A DNA stretch of 50,082 nucleotides from Chloroflexota bacterium (GTDB lineage: Bacteria; Chloroflexota; Anaerolineae; Anaerolineales; Anaerolineaceae). The notes under the pieces are model-generated. The model made no database searches. It saw nothing but the letters and a program-made list of their open reading frames with translations, and had not been told where the DNA came from. The DNA lies in contig JAAZNC010000080.1 in assembly GCA_012798455.1 (NCBI GenBank), positions 1 through 50,082 on the forward strand, written 5' to 3'. How positions within the stretch are numbered: the stretch's first letter is position 1; the number at the start of each line of letters is the position of its first letter. The translations under genes and the position numbers were made by a program. Of this stretch, positions 42,111-50,082 are shown piece by piece.

Positions 42111-42938
42111 CTAGGTGCCCCAGTCTCGCAGATATAGAAAATCGTAACCGATGGTGCGGCTGCCCAGTTTGGCAATGGGCGGCAGCACGCGCTTGAAGTG
42201 ATAGCGCCGAATGCGCCTGACCACCGTATCCACAAAATCTTTCGCGAAACCATCTTCCACACACTCCTCGGGGGTGTAGCGCTCGTCGATCAGCAGGTAG
42301 AGCAGTTTATCCACGTCGGCATAGGTGAAGCCCAGTTCACCTTCATCGGTCTGGTTTGCCCACAGGTCGGCGCTGGGAGCTTTTTGGATGATGACCTGTG
42401 GGATATCGAGCGCCGTGGATAACTGACGCACCTGGGTTTTATACAGGTCGCCGATGGGGTTGAAAGCGCTGGCGGAATCACCGAACAGGGTGGAATAACC
42501 CAGCAGAATCTCGGTCTTGTTGCTGGTGCCCACCACCAGCCCGCCAAAGGCGCTGGATTGGTCATACAGCACGATCATGCGGCAGCGCGCCATGATATTG
42601 CCCTTGCGCTGGTTGTTCATATCGGAAAATTTGTCGATCAAACCATCTGCCATGTCGCTGATGGGGATGGTGAGAGATTGCACGCCGAATTGGTCGATGA
42701 GCAATTGCGCATGTTCCAGTGAATCAGGGGAGGAGGTGCGGTAGGGCATACGCACGGCCAGCACATTCTGGGGACCGAGCGCTTTGGCAGCCAGCACGCA
42801 AGAGAGGGCAGAATCGATGCCGCCTGAAACACCCACCACCACCTTTTGAAATCCGGCACGGGTGGTCTCGCGGTGGATGAAAGCGCTTAAGATCTGGGTC
42901 GCCAGATCGGTATTGATGGTGAGATCGATCTTATTCAT
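42111..42938 (-). CDS. nadE: NAD synthetase (ammonia/glutamine dependent)
   Basis: NadE amidates nicotinic acid adenine dinucleotide to NAD. The ATP-pyrophosphatase loop is SGGIDS at residues 38-43, followed by VVGTSNKTEILLGYSTLFGD, the NaAD-binding region, and KAPSADLWANQTDEGELG. I prefer the ATG at 42938 to the GTG at 42950, because GTGAGG lies before it; the GTG would overlap the nitrilase stop. The length of 275 residues means there is no fused glutaminase domain. The adjacent nitrilase gene could supply ammonia from glutamine in trans. Confidence 0.94.
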   Translation of the reverse strand: MNKIDLTINTDLATQILSAFIHRETTRAGFQKVVVGVSGGIDSALSCVLAAKALGPQNVLAVRMPYRTSSPDSLEHAQLLIDQFGVQSLTIPISDMADGLIDKFSDMNNQRKGNIMARCRMIVLYDQSSAFGGLVVGTSNKTEILLGYSTLFGDSASAFNPIGDLYKTQVRQLSTALDIPQVIIQKAPSADLWANQTDEGELGFTYADVDKLLYLLIDERYTPEECVEDGFAKDFVDTVVRRIRRYHFKRVLPPIAKLGSRTIGYDFLYLRDWGT

Positions 42939-42946
42939 GGCTTGCC

Positions 42947-43816
42947 TCACTTTCCGGAATTGGAATGCCCGTTGGACAGGATGCGGTTCAATTCACGCTG
43001 TACCAGGGCGGTGCGCTCGTCGCGTAGCAACGGCAGGCGTGCACGCGTGCGGTGCAGCTGATTCAGGTCCAGTTCGACCGTCAGATAGGCTTCTTCATCG
43101 TAGGGGGCTTTCACCAGGCAGTTGCCATCCGGGTCATAAACGGTAGAACCGCCCCAGAAGTGCAGTCCATCTTCAAACCCCACCCGGTTGCAGTGTGCTA
43201 CGAACGAGGTGAAGATACTGGCATAAGCGCGGTTGATGCTCTCGACCCACATGGAGGTGGAAAGCTGCGGGGCAGCGGTCAGCCCCCTGCCGGGCGAGGC
43301 GGAAGTGAACAGTAGCAGGTCGGCGCCATCCAGCCACAGCAGGTAAGGTGGTGCGATATGCCAGAAATCTTCGCAGATCAGCACGCCGGCGCGTTCGAAC
43401 TGTGTGTCAAATGCCTGGGTGGTATCCCCCCAGGCGAAAAAGCGCCCTTCATCGAACAGCCCGTAGGTGGGTAGGTACACTTTTCGGTGCACGTGCACCA
43501 ATTTACCCCTGGAAAGATAGGCATCGGCAATGTAGAAGCGGTTGCGTTCATCCTCTTCCACAAAACCGACCAGCAGGTCCAGGTTATAGCTGGCTTTGAA
43601 AAGTTCTTTGAAAATTGGATCATCGGGAGTGGGATGGTGCGCCACGGCGGGTACCAGGTCTTGCAGTACGTAACCGGTCAGGGAAAGCTCAGGGAACATG
43701 AGCAGGTCGGCGCCATCTTGGTGCGCCTTTTCAATGTAATCCAGGTGCTTTTGCAGGTTTGCATCCACCACACCCAGTTTGGTATCGATCTGTGCCATTC
43801 CCAGACGCATTTTCAT
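42947..43816 (-). CDS. Nitrilase-superfamily amidohydrolase, possible NadE glutaminase partner
   Basis: The 289-residue protein has the complete nitrilase triad: Glu43 in FPELSLTGY, Lys112 in HRKVYLPTYG and Cys148 in LICEDFWH. In glutamine-dependent NAD synthetases such a domain is fused to the N-terminus of NadE and delivers ammonia through a tunnel. Here the two are separate genes whose ends touch, nitrilase first. A stand-alone glutaminase subunit for NadE is therefore the best guess. Carbamoylputrescine hydrolase-like or omega-amidase activity remain alternatives. GGAGCT precedes the ATG. Confidence 0.85.
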   Translation of the reverse strand: MKMRLGMAQIDTKLGVVDANLQKHLDYIEKAHQDGADLLMFPELSLTGYVLQDLVPAVAHHPTPDDPIFKELFKASYNLDLLVGFVEEDERNRFYIADAYLSRGKLVHVHRKVYLPTYGLFDEGRFFAWGDTTQAFDTQFERAGVLICEDFWHIAPPYLLWLDGADLLLFTSASPGRGLTAAPQLSTSMWVESINRAYASIFTSFVAHCNRVGFEDGLHFWGGSTVYDPDGNCLVKAPYDEEAYLTVELDLNQLHRTRARLPLLRDERTALVQRELNRILSNGHSNSGK

Positions 43817-43857
43817 AGCTCCGTCCTATCTATCGTGTTCCTCATTTGTATTGTAAC

Positions 43858-43890
43858 CCAAAAGAAAAGGGCGCAGTACTGCGCCCTTGA
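43858..43890 (-). terminator. Terminator of the M29 aminopeptidase gene
   Basis: AAGGGCGCAG (43867-43876) and CTGCGCCCTT (43879-43888) form a perfect 10-bp stem with a 2-base centre. On the minus strand it is followed by TTCTTTTGGG. It separates the aminopeptidase from the nitrilase gene. Confidence 0.8.
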
Positions 43891-43909
43891 TTGATACGTC
43901 ACTGCGATC

Positions 43910-45022
43910 CTAGAAATCGATGACGAATTTACCGTTTTCGTACAGCAGTTCATCATCCACTTCGATCCTGCCGCCGTTGCGCAGATCGCAGATCATGTCC
44001 CAGTGGATGGCGGACTCGTTTTGGCTGAGGGTCTCCGGATAGCCGTGACCCAGCGCCATGTGGAAGCTGCCGCCGATCTTCTCATCGAACAGGATCTGAC
44101 CGGTGAATTTCTGGATGCCTTCATTGGTACCGATGGCGAATTCGCCCAGGTAGCGCGATCCGGCATCGGTATCCAGCTTTTTCATCAAGAATTCTTCATT
44201 TTTCTCGGCGCTGGCTTTGACGACCTTGCCGTTCTCGAACCACAACCGCACGCCGCTCACTTCGAAGCCTTCATACATAGTTGGGTAGGAGAAATAGACA
44301 TGCCCGTTCATTGAATTTTCGATCGGAGAAGTGAAGACTTCCCCATCCGGCACATTGACCTTGCAGGCGCAATTTTCGAAGGGGCGTCCCTTGATGCTGA
44401 GGGTCAGATCGGTTTCGGGAGCGACCACATGCACCCGCTCTTTGCCTTTCAACCACTGAATGACCTTGTCCTGCCGGGCAGCTACTTTCTTCCAGTATCC
44501 GACCGGATCGTCCTGATCTGGCATGCAGGCGTTGTACACAAAATCTTCATAATCGGGCAGGCTCATAGCTGCATCCTGTGCGTATGCCTGGGTGGGAAAC
44601 AGTGAGAGCACCCAGTGCATCTCCCCCTTTTGTTCACGATCCAGCATGATCCTGGAGATCTTACCGCCTTCGGCTGTGAATTTTGAGACCAGGTCGGGGT
44701 CGAACCCGGAATATTCTTTGGTGTTCGATTCGCCCAAAATACGCACGCGGTGATCGTAGGTTTCAACAAAGCGTTTCAGTTCCTGCAGATAATCTGCAAA
44801 CTTTTCCGGTTTTCCATGGCGGAAATAACTGACTGTCATCCCTTCGGGATACTGGTAAATAAAGGGGACTGCCCCCCGTTCCAGGCAGGCATCGAAGACT
44901 GCCATCATCAGCGGCTCGCCGCCTTTTTCGCCCTGCAACAGCACACGCTGGTCGGCTTTGACACCCAGCGAATAATCGACCAGCATTGTCGCGAGTTTCT
45001 TTACACGAGGATCACTCATCAT
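43910..45022 (-). CDS. M29-family aminopeptidase (AmpS/PepS type)
   Basis: The 370-residue metallopeptidase matches the M29 family of thermophilic and Gram-positive aminopeptidases. The metal-ligand segments are visible: IGTNEGI, GSFHMALGHGYPE and IHWDMICDLR. The N-terminal half (KKLATMLVDYSLGVKADQRV) is the family's characteristic domain. There is no signal peptide, so it acts in the cytoplasm on short peptides. Two ATGs follow each other after AGGAGAAG, at 45022 and 45019. It is a single-gene unit with its own terminator. Confidence 0.92.
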   Translation of the reverse strand: MMSDPRVKKLATMLVDYSLGVKADQRVLLQGEKGGEPLMMAVFDACLERGAVPFIYQYPEGMTVSYFRHGKPEKFADYLQELKRFVETYDHRVRILGESNTKEYSGFDPDLVSKFTAEGGKISRIMLDREQKGEMHWVLSLFPTQAYAQDAAMSLPDYEDFVYNACMPDQDDPVGYWKKVAARQDKVIQWLKGKERVHVVAPETDLTLSIKGRPFENCACKVNVPDGEVFTSPIENSMNGHVYFSYPTMYEGFEVSGVRLWFENGKVVKASAEKNEEFLMKKLDTDAGSRYLGEFAIGTNEGIQKFTGQILFDEKIGGSFHMALGHGYPETLSQNESAIHWDMICDLRNGGRIEVDDELLYENGKFVIDF

Positions 45023-45132
45023 CTTCTCCTTTGAAATTATGGCTGTCTTTATTGTAAATGTTAACGCAGGAAAAATGGAATAATCAAATGTCCTATTAAA
45101 ATAGAGATAGGAATACCTTCAAGGAGGTAAAA

Positions 45133-45819
45133 ATGAGTTCAACATTGACTTTTTACGGGCATGCCAGTTTTGGCTTGCAGGTCGGGCAACACCGTCTGCT
45201 GTTCGATCCCTTTTTCAGCGGCAATCCGGCTGCCAGCACCAGCGCAGATGAAGTGGACGCGGATTACATTCTGGTGAGCCACGGGCATAATGATCACCTG
45301 GGGGATGCACTCAAGATCGCCAAACGCTGTGATGCTGCCGTGATCGCAGTGGCAGAAATTGCCGGTTGGCTGCAGGAACACGGGGTGAAAACGCACGCCC
45401 AGCACCTGGGAGGTGGTTTTACCTATCCCTTTGGGTACTGCAAATTGACTCTGGCACTGCATGGCTCGGACCTGCCGGATGGCTCGTATGGCGGCAACCC
45501 GGCGGGCTTTTTGTTGACCCTGCCGGATGAACAAAAGCTGTATTTTGCGGGAGATACCGGGTTGTTCGGCGATATGCGCCTGATCGGGGATGAAGGGGTG
45601 GCACTGGCGCTGCTGCCCATCGGCGATAACTACACCATGGGTCCGGCAGATGCATTGCGCGCGGTGGAATTCCTGCGCCCCCGGGTTGTCATCCCCATGC
45701 ATTACAACACCTTTCCGCTCATCCAACAGGATGCGGCAGCCTGGAAACACCTGGTGGAAGAGAAGACCGACAGCCAGGTGGTCATCTTGCAGCCGGGCGA
45801 GAGCTATACACTGGTTTGA
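45133..45819 (+). CDS. UPF0173 metal-dependent hydrolase
   Basis: The 228-residue protein belongs to the metallo-beta-lactamase superfamily, close to YtkL/UPF0173. The metal motif HGHNDH lies at residues 50-55. FAGDTGLFGDM holds the bridging Asp, and VIPMHYNTFPLI is the typical C-terminal His segment. AAGGAGG, a full anti-Shine-Dalgarno match, precedes the ATG. The physiological substrate of the family is not established. It lies 71 bases before the mevalonate cluster but need not be part of it. Confidence 0.92.
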   Translation: MSSTLTFYGHASFGLQVGQHRLLFDPFFSGNPAASTSADEVDADYILVSHGHNDHLGDALKIAKRCDAAVIAVAEIAGWLQEHGVKTHAQHLGGGFTYPFGYCKLTLALHGSDLPDGSYGGNPAGFLLTLPDEQKLYFAGDTGLFGDMRLIGDEGVALALLPIGDNYTMGPADALRAVEFLRPRVVIPMHYNTFPLIQQDAAAWKHLVEEKTDSQVVILQPGESYTLV

Positions 45820-45890
45820 ACAACTTTGATAGCTTTTGCCAGACTTCATTCTTTATCATAGAACCCACTTTCTGAAGAAAGCGTTATGGC

Positions 45891-47165
45891 ATGACGGAAA
45901 AGAAGTTTTACCTGTTGAATATTGCGCAGCGCCGCCAGGTGTTGCATGACCAGAGCGGCTTGAGCGCCGCAGAACTGGCAGTTTTTGACCCACAAAACGG
46001 GCTCACCACTACCCAGGCGGACCTGATGGTCGAAAATGTGGTGGGGGTGTTCGGGTTGCCGCTGGGCATCGCCCAGCATTTTGTGATCAACGGCAAGCCT
46101 GTACTGGTGCCGATGGCGGTAGAAGAACCCTCCGTGGTAGCTGCCGCTTCTTATATGGCAAAACTGGCGCAGGCGGGTGGCGGTTTTACTGCCAGCGTCT
46201 CCTCGCAGGAGATGATCGGGCAGTTGCAAATTCTGGATGTAAAAGATATCCCGGCGGCTGAACGCGCTTTGATGGAAGCCAGGCAAGAGATCTTGGAAGA
46301 AGCGGGAAGCGCCGACCCCATGTTGCTGCAGTTGGGCGGCGGTCCGCGCGATCTGCAGATCCGCATCATCGAGGATTCTCCTCTTGGCAGTTTTCTGGTG
46401 CTGCACCTCATCATGGATGTGCAGGATGCTATGGGCGCCAACACCATCAACACTGCCCTGGAACACATCAGCCCGCTGGTGGAGCAGTTGACCGGCGGCA
46501 GGGTACTGCTGCGCATCCTTTCCAACTTGGCAGATCGCCGGCTGGCGAAAGCCGCCTGCGCCATCCCCAAAAAAGACCTGGCATTCGACCGTTTCAACGG
46601 CGCGGATGTACGCGACCGCATTGTGGAAGCCTGGGCATTTGCCGCGGCGGATCCCTATCGTGCTGCGACTCACAACAAGGGCATCATGAACGGGGTGGAT
46701 GCGGTGGTGATCGCTACTGGCAATGATTGGCGTGCGGTGGAAGCCGGAGCGCATGCCTATGCTGCTCGTGGCGGGCGCTATACTTCCCTCAGCACCTGGT
46801 CGGTGAATGAAAAAGGTGACCTGGTGGGCGAACTGGAAATGCCCATGGCGGTCGGTATTGTGGGCGGGGCGACCCGCGTGCATCCGGCTGCACAGGCAGC
46901 TTTGAAACTGATGGGCGTGCAAAAAGCTACTGACCTGGCTGAGATCATTGTCTCGGTCGGGCTGGCGCAGAACCTGGGCGCGCTGCGTGCCCTGGCGACG
47001 GAAGGCATTCAGCGCGGGCACATGACCCTGCATGCCCGCCAGGTGGCAGCCGCAGCCGGAGCATCCTCAGAACTGATCCCGGCACTCGCCGAGCAACTGG
47101 TCAAGGAAGGCAATATCCGCCTGGAGCGCGCCATCACAATTCTGAACGAATGGAGCAAGCAGTGA
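45891..47165 (+). CDS. Class II hydroxymethylglutaryl-CoA reductase
   Basis: The enzyme reduces HMG-CoA to mevalonate, or the reverse in degradative use. The 424-residue length and sequence fit class II, as in Pseudomonas mevalonii MvaA. The four catalytic residues line up with a constant offset of -4 from that enzyme: Glu79 in [12 protein letters not shown], Lys263 in HNKGIMNG, Asp279 in [10 protein letters not shown] and His377 in RGHMTLHAR. Its stop overlaps the start of the HMG-CoA synthase gene, so the two are coupled. Together with the synthase this implies biosynthetic use for isoprenoids. Cofactor choice (NADH or NADPH) cannot be fixed by eye. Confidence 0.95.
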   Translation: MTEKKFYLLNIAQRRQVLHDQSGLSAAELAVFDPQNGLTTTQADLMVENVVGVFGLPLGIAQHFVINGKPVLVPMAVEEPSVVAAASYMAKLAQAGGGFTASVSSQEMIGQLQILDVKDIPAAERALMEARQEILEEAGSADPMLLQLGGGPRDLQIRIIEDSPLGSFLVLHLIMDVQDAMGANTINTALEHISPLVEQLTGGRVLLRILSNLADRRLAKAACAIPKKDLAFDRFNGADVRDRIVEAWAFAAADPYRAATHNKGIMNGVDAVVIATGNDWRAVEAGAHAYAARGGRYTSLSTWSVNEKGDLVGELEMPMAVGIVGGATRVHPAAQAALKLMGVQKATDLAEIIVSVGLAQNLGALRALATEGIQRGHMTLHARQVAAAAGASSELIPALAEQLVKEGNIRLERAITILNEWSKQ

Positions 47166-48229
47166 ACGAGAAGGAAGATCTGTTATTGAGACCCGCCCGA
47201 GCGGTGGGCATCGTAGGGTATGGTGCCTACATTCCGCAATACCGCCTGCCGGCAACCGAGGTGCTGCGCATCTGGGGGGAAGAAGGCGGCACACCTGTCA
47301 AAGAGAAAGCTGTGCCGGGGCTGGATGAAGATACTGTCACCATTTCCATCGAAGCGGCGCGCAATGCGCTGGCACGGGCGGGCATCGACCCGCTGGAACT
47401 GCGCGCCGTGTGGGTTGGCTCGGAATCGCACCCCTACGCTGTCAAACCCAGTTCCACTATCGTGGCAGAAGCCATCGGCGCCCCGGTGCACATCCAGGCG
47501 GCGGATATGGAATTTGCCTGCAAAGCTGGCACGGAAGCCATCGTGGCTGCCATGGGGCTGGTGGGTTCCGGCATGGGCAGGTATGCCCTGGCGATCGGTG
47601 CAGATACGGCGCAGGGCAAGCCGGGCGACGCACTCGAATTCACGGCAGGGGCGGGCGGGGCGGCATTCGTGATTGGTGCGGCAGAAAACGCACTAGCAAC
47701 CATCAACGCCTGCTACTCCTTTGTGACGGATACGCCTGATTTCTGGCGCCGCCAGTATCAAAAATATCCCGAGCATGGGCAGCGCTTCACCGGGGAACCG
47801 GCATATTTCAAACATGTCAGCACCGCAGCCCAAACCATGCTCTCACAATTGGGTGCCAGTGCCTCCGATTATGCTTACGCAGTCTTCCACCAACCCAATG
47901 CCAAATTTCCCGAGCGTATGGCGAAACAGCTCGGTTTCAGCAAGGAACAGATCGAACCCGGGCTGCTTGCGCCCGTCATCGGCAACACTTATGCCGGGGC
48001 GGCGCTGGTAGGGTTGAGCGCGGTACTGGATATCGCCAAACCGGGTGAGCGTATTTTCGTGGTGTCGTATGGCTCGGGCGCCGGCTCGGATGCCTTTGAC
48101 ATCCGGGTGACGGACCTGATCGAAGAACGGCGCGCCAAAGCGCCTGCTACCCAGCAGTATATCACGCGGCGCATCGAGATCGATTACGCCACTTATGCCC
48201 GCTATCGCGGTAAGATCACCATGAAATAA
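47162..48229 (+). CDS. Archaeal-type hydroxymethylglutaryl-CoA synthase
   Basis: The enzyme condenses acetyl-CoA with acetoacetyl-CoA to HMG-CoA. I prefer the GTG start at 47162, which overlaps the reductase stop (GTGA) and has GGAG 6 bases upstream; an ATG at 47150 is possible. The sequence follows the archaeal form of about 350 residues: [15 protein letters not shown] at the start, Glu88 in [10 protein letters not shown], the nucleophile Cys120 in [12 protein letters not shown] and His243 in [11 protein letters not shown]. All catalytic residues are therefore intact. In archaea this enzyme forms a complex with a thiolase and a DUF35 protein, and both homologues follow directly here. Confidence 0.95.
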   Translation: MNEKEDLLLRPARAVGIVGYGAYIPQYRLPATEVLRIWGEEGGTPVKEKAVPGLDEDTVTISIEAARNALARAGIDPLELRAVWVGSESHPYAVKPSSTIVAEAIGAPVHIQAADMEFACKAGTEAIVAAMGLVGSGMGRYALAIGADTAQGKPGDALEFTAGAGGAAFVIGAAENALATINACYSFVTDTPDFWRRQYQKYPEHGQRFTGEPAYFKHVSTAAQTMLSQLGASASDYAYAVFHQPNAKFPERMAKQLGFSKEQIEPGLLAPVIGNTYAGAALVGLSAVLDIAKPGERIFVVSYGSGAGSDAFDIRVTDLIEERRAKAPATQQYITRRIEIDYATYARYRGKITMK

Positions 48230-48237
48230 GGCATGCG

Positions 48238-49389
48238 ATGAATAACGTTGTCATCATTGGGATCGGGCAAGTGCCGGTCGGTGAGCATTGGGAGAAGACA
48301 CTGGCCAACTTGAGCACGGCTGCCATCCGCAGCGCGTTGAAAGATGCGGGGGATCCACAGCCCGAGATCGTATATATTGGGAATTTTCTGGCATCCTCTA
48401 TCTCTCATCAAGCTAATCTGGGTGCACTGGTATGCGAAGCTGCCGGATTGAATGGAGTGGAAGGCACTACTGTAGAGGCAGGCGAAGCTTCCGGCGCGGC
48501 TGCTCTGCACATGGGTTACCTGGCGGTGCGCTCCGGTATGGCAGATTGTGTGCTGGTGGTAGGGGTGGAGAAGATCACCGATATGATCGGCGCCGAAGTG
48601 GAAACTTATATAGCGCAGAGTGGCGATTACGATTATGAGGGTATGCAGGGCATCACCCCCAATGCCATGGCGGGGCTGTTCATGCAGCGCTACCTGACCC
48701 ACTACCAGGCGCCGCGCGATGCCTTTGCGGTTTTCCCGGTCACCGCCCATCACAATGCACTCAGCAATCCGCTGGCGATGTACCAGCGCGAGGTGGACCT
48801 GGAAGCCTATCGCAAGGCACCCGCAGTGCAAGCCATGCTCAAACTGCATGACATGCCCTCTTATGCGGATGGGGCGGCGGCGCTGGTGCTGGTGAATGAA
48901 AAGCTGGTGAAACCCGGGCAGAAAGCAGTGGGGGTGAGCGCCTGCGAGATCGCCACCGATACCCTGGCGGTACACGACCGCGCGGATATGCTGGCGTTCG
49001 AGGCGGTGCGCATCAGCACAGAAGATGCCCTGCGCAAAGCAGGCATCACGCGCGATTGTCTGGACTTATTCGAATGCTGGGATGCCCCATCCATCTACGG
49101 CATGCTTTCTTTTGAGGCTGCCGGGTTCGCCGAACGCGGCAAGGGTTGGCAGGTTGCCACCCCGGTTGCCCTGGCATTGGATGGCAGATTGCCTATCGCC
49201 AGCCTGGGCGGCATCAAGGCGCGCGGATTTGCGCCCGGAGCGGCAGGTGTCTACCAGGTGGTGGATGCCGTCATGCAGTTGCGCGGAGAAGCCGGCCAGA
49301 ACCAGATCACGGATGCGCACACCGCCATGACCCAGGCGCTCAGCGGCGCGGCTGCCAGCGCGATTACCACCATTTTGCGGACACTGTAA
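48238..49389 (+). CDS. Thiolase-fold protein of the archaeal HMGCS complex type, catalytic residues lost
   Basis: Start to end, the 383-residue protein aligns with archaeal acetoacetyl-CoA thiolases: IGIGQVPVGEHWEKTL, VVGVEKITDM, LGGIKARG and GAAGVYQVVDAVMQLRGEA are all family segments. Yet the catalytic positions differ. The nucleophile motif EAACASG reads EAGEASG, with Glu83 in place of Cys. The VHDAF histidine is Trp281 (CWDAPS). The GHPxGATG histidine is Phe331 (GFAPGAAG). The NIGGTG loop is LSGAAA. It cannot be a normal thiolase. A scaffold or allosteric role beside HMG-CoA synthase and DUF35 is inferred. The gene starts 8 bases after the synthase stop. Confidence 0.92.
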   Translation: MNNVVIIGIGQVPVGEHWEKTLANLSTAAIRSALKDAGDPQPEIVYIGNFLASSISHQANLGALVCEAAGLNGVEGTTVEAGEASGAAALHMGYLAVRSGMADCVLVVGVEKITDMIGAEVETYIAQSGDYDYEGMQGITPNAMAGLFMQRYLTHYQAPRDAFAVFPVTAHHNALSNPLAMYQREVDLEAYRKAPAVQAMLKLHDMPSYADGAAALVLVNEKLVKPGQKAVGVSACEIATDTLAVHDRADMLAFEAVRISTEDALRKAGITRDCLDLFECWDAPSIYGMLSFEAAGFAERGKGWQVATPVALALDGRLPIASLGGIKARGFAPGAAGVYQVVDAVMQLRGEAGQNQITDAHTAMTQALSGAAASAITTILRTL

Positions 49390-49474
49390 ATTCCTATCAG
49401 GTTCAAAAATTGATAGCTTTTGAGAGAGAAAGCTCTTTAAACTAGCATCACTCTCATAAAAGGAGTGATTACGA

Positions 49475-49882
49475 ATGGAAGTACCACGCAATTGGCGATT
49501 ACAAAAACAACGCCTTGCCTTGGTGGGCGAAATATGCCCGCACTGCCAGGCGAAGATCTTCCCCGCCCGCGATGTCTGCCCGCAATGCGGTGGCGAAGCC
49601 AAGACGGCTTTCAAGTTCAGCGGCAAAGGCGAAGTGTATTCCTTCACCACCATGTATAGTGTGCCATCCGGTTTTGAACAGAACGCGCCCTACACCGTGG
49701 CACTGGTCAAGCTGGAAGAAGGACCCATCATCACCGCGCAGCTCACCGATGTGGGCGAGCGCGAAGTGAAGATCGGTACCCCGGTGGAGATGGTCACCCG
49801 CCGCATCCGCCAGGATGGCGACGAAAGGGGTATGCTGATCTACGGGTATAAGTTCCGACCTGTGGGACTTGGTCCGCATTAG
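49475..49882 (+). CDS. DUF35 zinc-ribbon/OB-fold protein, HMGCS complex partner
   Basis: The 135-residue protein has a rubredoxin-like zinc ribbon with Cys21, Cys24, Cys35 and Cys38 (CPHC and CPQC) and then an OB fold ending VTRRIRQDG and GYKFRPV. In archaea this DUF35 protein bridges thiolase and HMG-CoA synthase and helps to form a shared CoA channel. AGGAGTG precedes the ATG, 85 bases after the thiolase-like gene. That gap holds no terminator, so the four genes from 45891 probably form one operon. Its 3' end meets a serine recombinase gene on the opposite strand. Confidence 0.93.
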   Translation: MEVPRNWRLQKQRLALVGEICPHCQAKIFPARDVCPQCGGEAKTAFKFSGKGEVYSFTTMYSVPSGFEQNAPYTVALVKLEEGPIITAQLTDVGEREVKIGTPVEMVTRRIRQDGDERGMLIYGYKFRPVGLGPH

Positions 49883-50082
49883 GTCGTTGCCGAATCATCT
49901 GGAGGAGATTTAAACGGATCGTAACCTCTAAAGACCGATCTTTGTGGATGTAGACCTTCTCAACCAAAGTATTTACAATCTTTCGTTTCAACTCAAATTG
50001 TTCAAGCCGTTCCTCATCTGTTTGAGGAACGGTATTTAATTCCAATAAACCGACCTTAAGATCAGCAAAATATTCCCGCGCA
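49794..50082 (-). CDS. Serine recombinase, C-terminal end only (cut by window edge)
   Basis: The minus-strand frame is open from the right edge to a stop at 49794, about 95 codons. The sequence REYFADLKVGLLELN, then EERLEQFELKRKIVNTLVEK and VYIHKDRSLEVTIRLNL, is the coiled-coil and closing strand region seen at the end of large serine recombinases. The last 30 codons run antisense into the DUF35 gene and look unlike any recombinase, so the natural end may have been lost or replaced. It may mark the border of an integrated element that continues to the right. The catalytic domain cannot be seen. Confidence 0.72.
   Translation of the reverse strand, partial: AREYFADLKVGLLELNTVPQTDEERLEQFELKRKIVNTLVEKVYIHKDRSLEVTIRLNLLQMIRQRPNADQVPQVGTYTRRSAYPFRRHPGGCGG

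Overview
The window looks like a chromosomal segment from an anaerobic member of the Chloroflexota, most likely class Anaerolineae. This is inferred from the gene mix and protein style, not from a marker gene: a Ycf45/SpoIIIAA-like R3H ATPase next to thymidylate kinase, PdxST, glutamate dehydrogenase, a DUF2334 lipoprotein, a translin homologue, an archaeal-type HMG-CoA synthase module and no rRNA. Two perfect ParB-type parS sites and dnaN lie within the first 12 kb, which suggests an origin-proximal location.

Layout. 1-4.4 kb (minus): pdxS-pdxT-unknown-R3H ATPase-tmk, a compact cofactor/nucleotide run. 4.5-8.0 kb (plus): twin parS sites, an ABC-2 exporter pair and a DUF2334 lipoprotein. 8.0-17.4 kb (minus): a PEP/pyruvate-binding protein, dnaN, gdhA, gatB, a class I aminotransferase, an NDP-sugar nucleotidyltransferase and tRNA-Leu(CAA). 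17.4-18.6 kb: ychF. 18.6-24.4 kb: a TetR-controlled exporter operon with two ATPases, a permease broken by an in-frame TGA, and a membrane-fusion lipoprotein. 24.4-25.7 kb: surE, tRNA-Arg(GCG) and a small membrane protein behind a strong promoter that fires straight into a perfect hairpin. 25.9-31.0 kb (minus): ssb-translin-split Cas4-like nuclease (two membrane-anchored halves)-nadK-zinc-finger membrane protein-recN, a probable seven-gene nucleic-acid maintenance operon. 31.1-34.6 kb: a LysM protein, a molybdopterin oxidoreductase, an orphan histidine kinase and a methyltransferase.

34.6-37.4 kb is an accessory pocket: REP-like repeats, a decayed GIY-YIG gene, an AT-rich gene of unknown function and a small zinc-ribbon protein. 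37.4-45.8 kb returns to housekeeping genes: a zinc-ribbon methyltransferase, an ABC-F ATPase, an ATP-grasp ligase, a GerMN lipoprotein, nadE plus an adjacent nitrilase, an M29 aminopeptidase and a UPF0173 hydrolase. 45.9-49.9 kb is a four-gene entry module for the mevalonate pathway: class II HMG-CoA reductase, archaeal-type HMG-CoA synthase, a thiolase homologue and a DUF35 zinc-ribbon protein. The window ends inside a serine recombinase gene facing this cluster.

The strongest leads are: the thiolase homologue, which keeps the fold and partners of the archaeal thiolase/HMGCS/DUF35 complex but has lost all three recognisable catalytic residues; the ssb-translin-split Cas4 gene set; and the repeat family that carries GIY-YIG gene ends.
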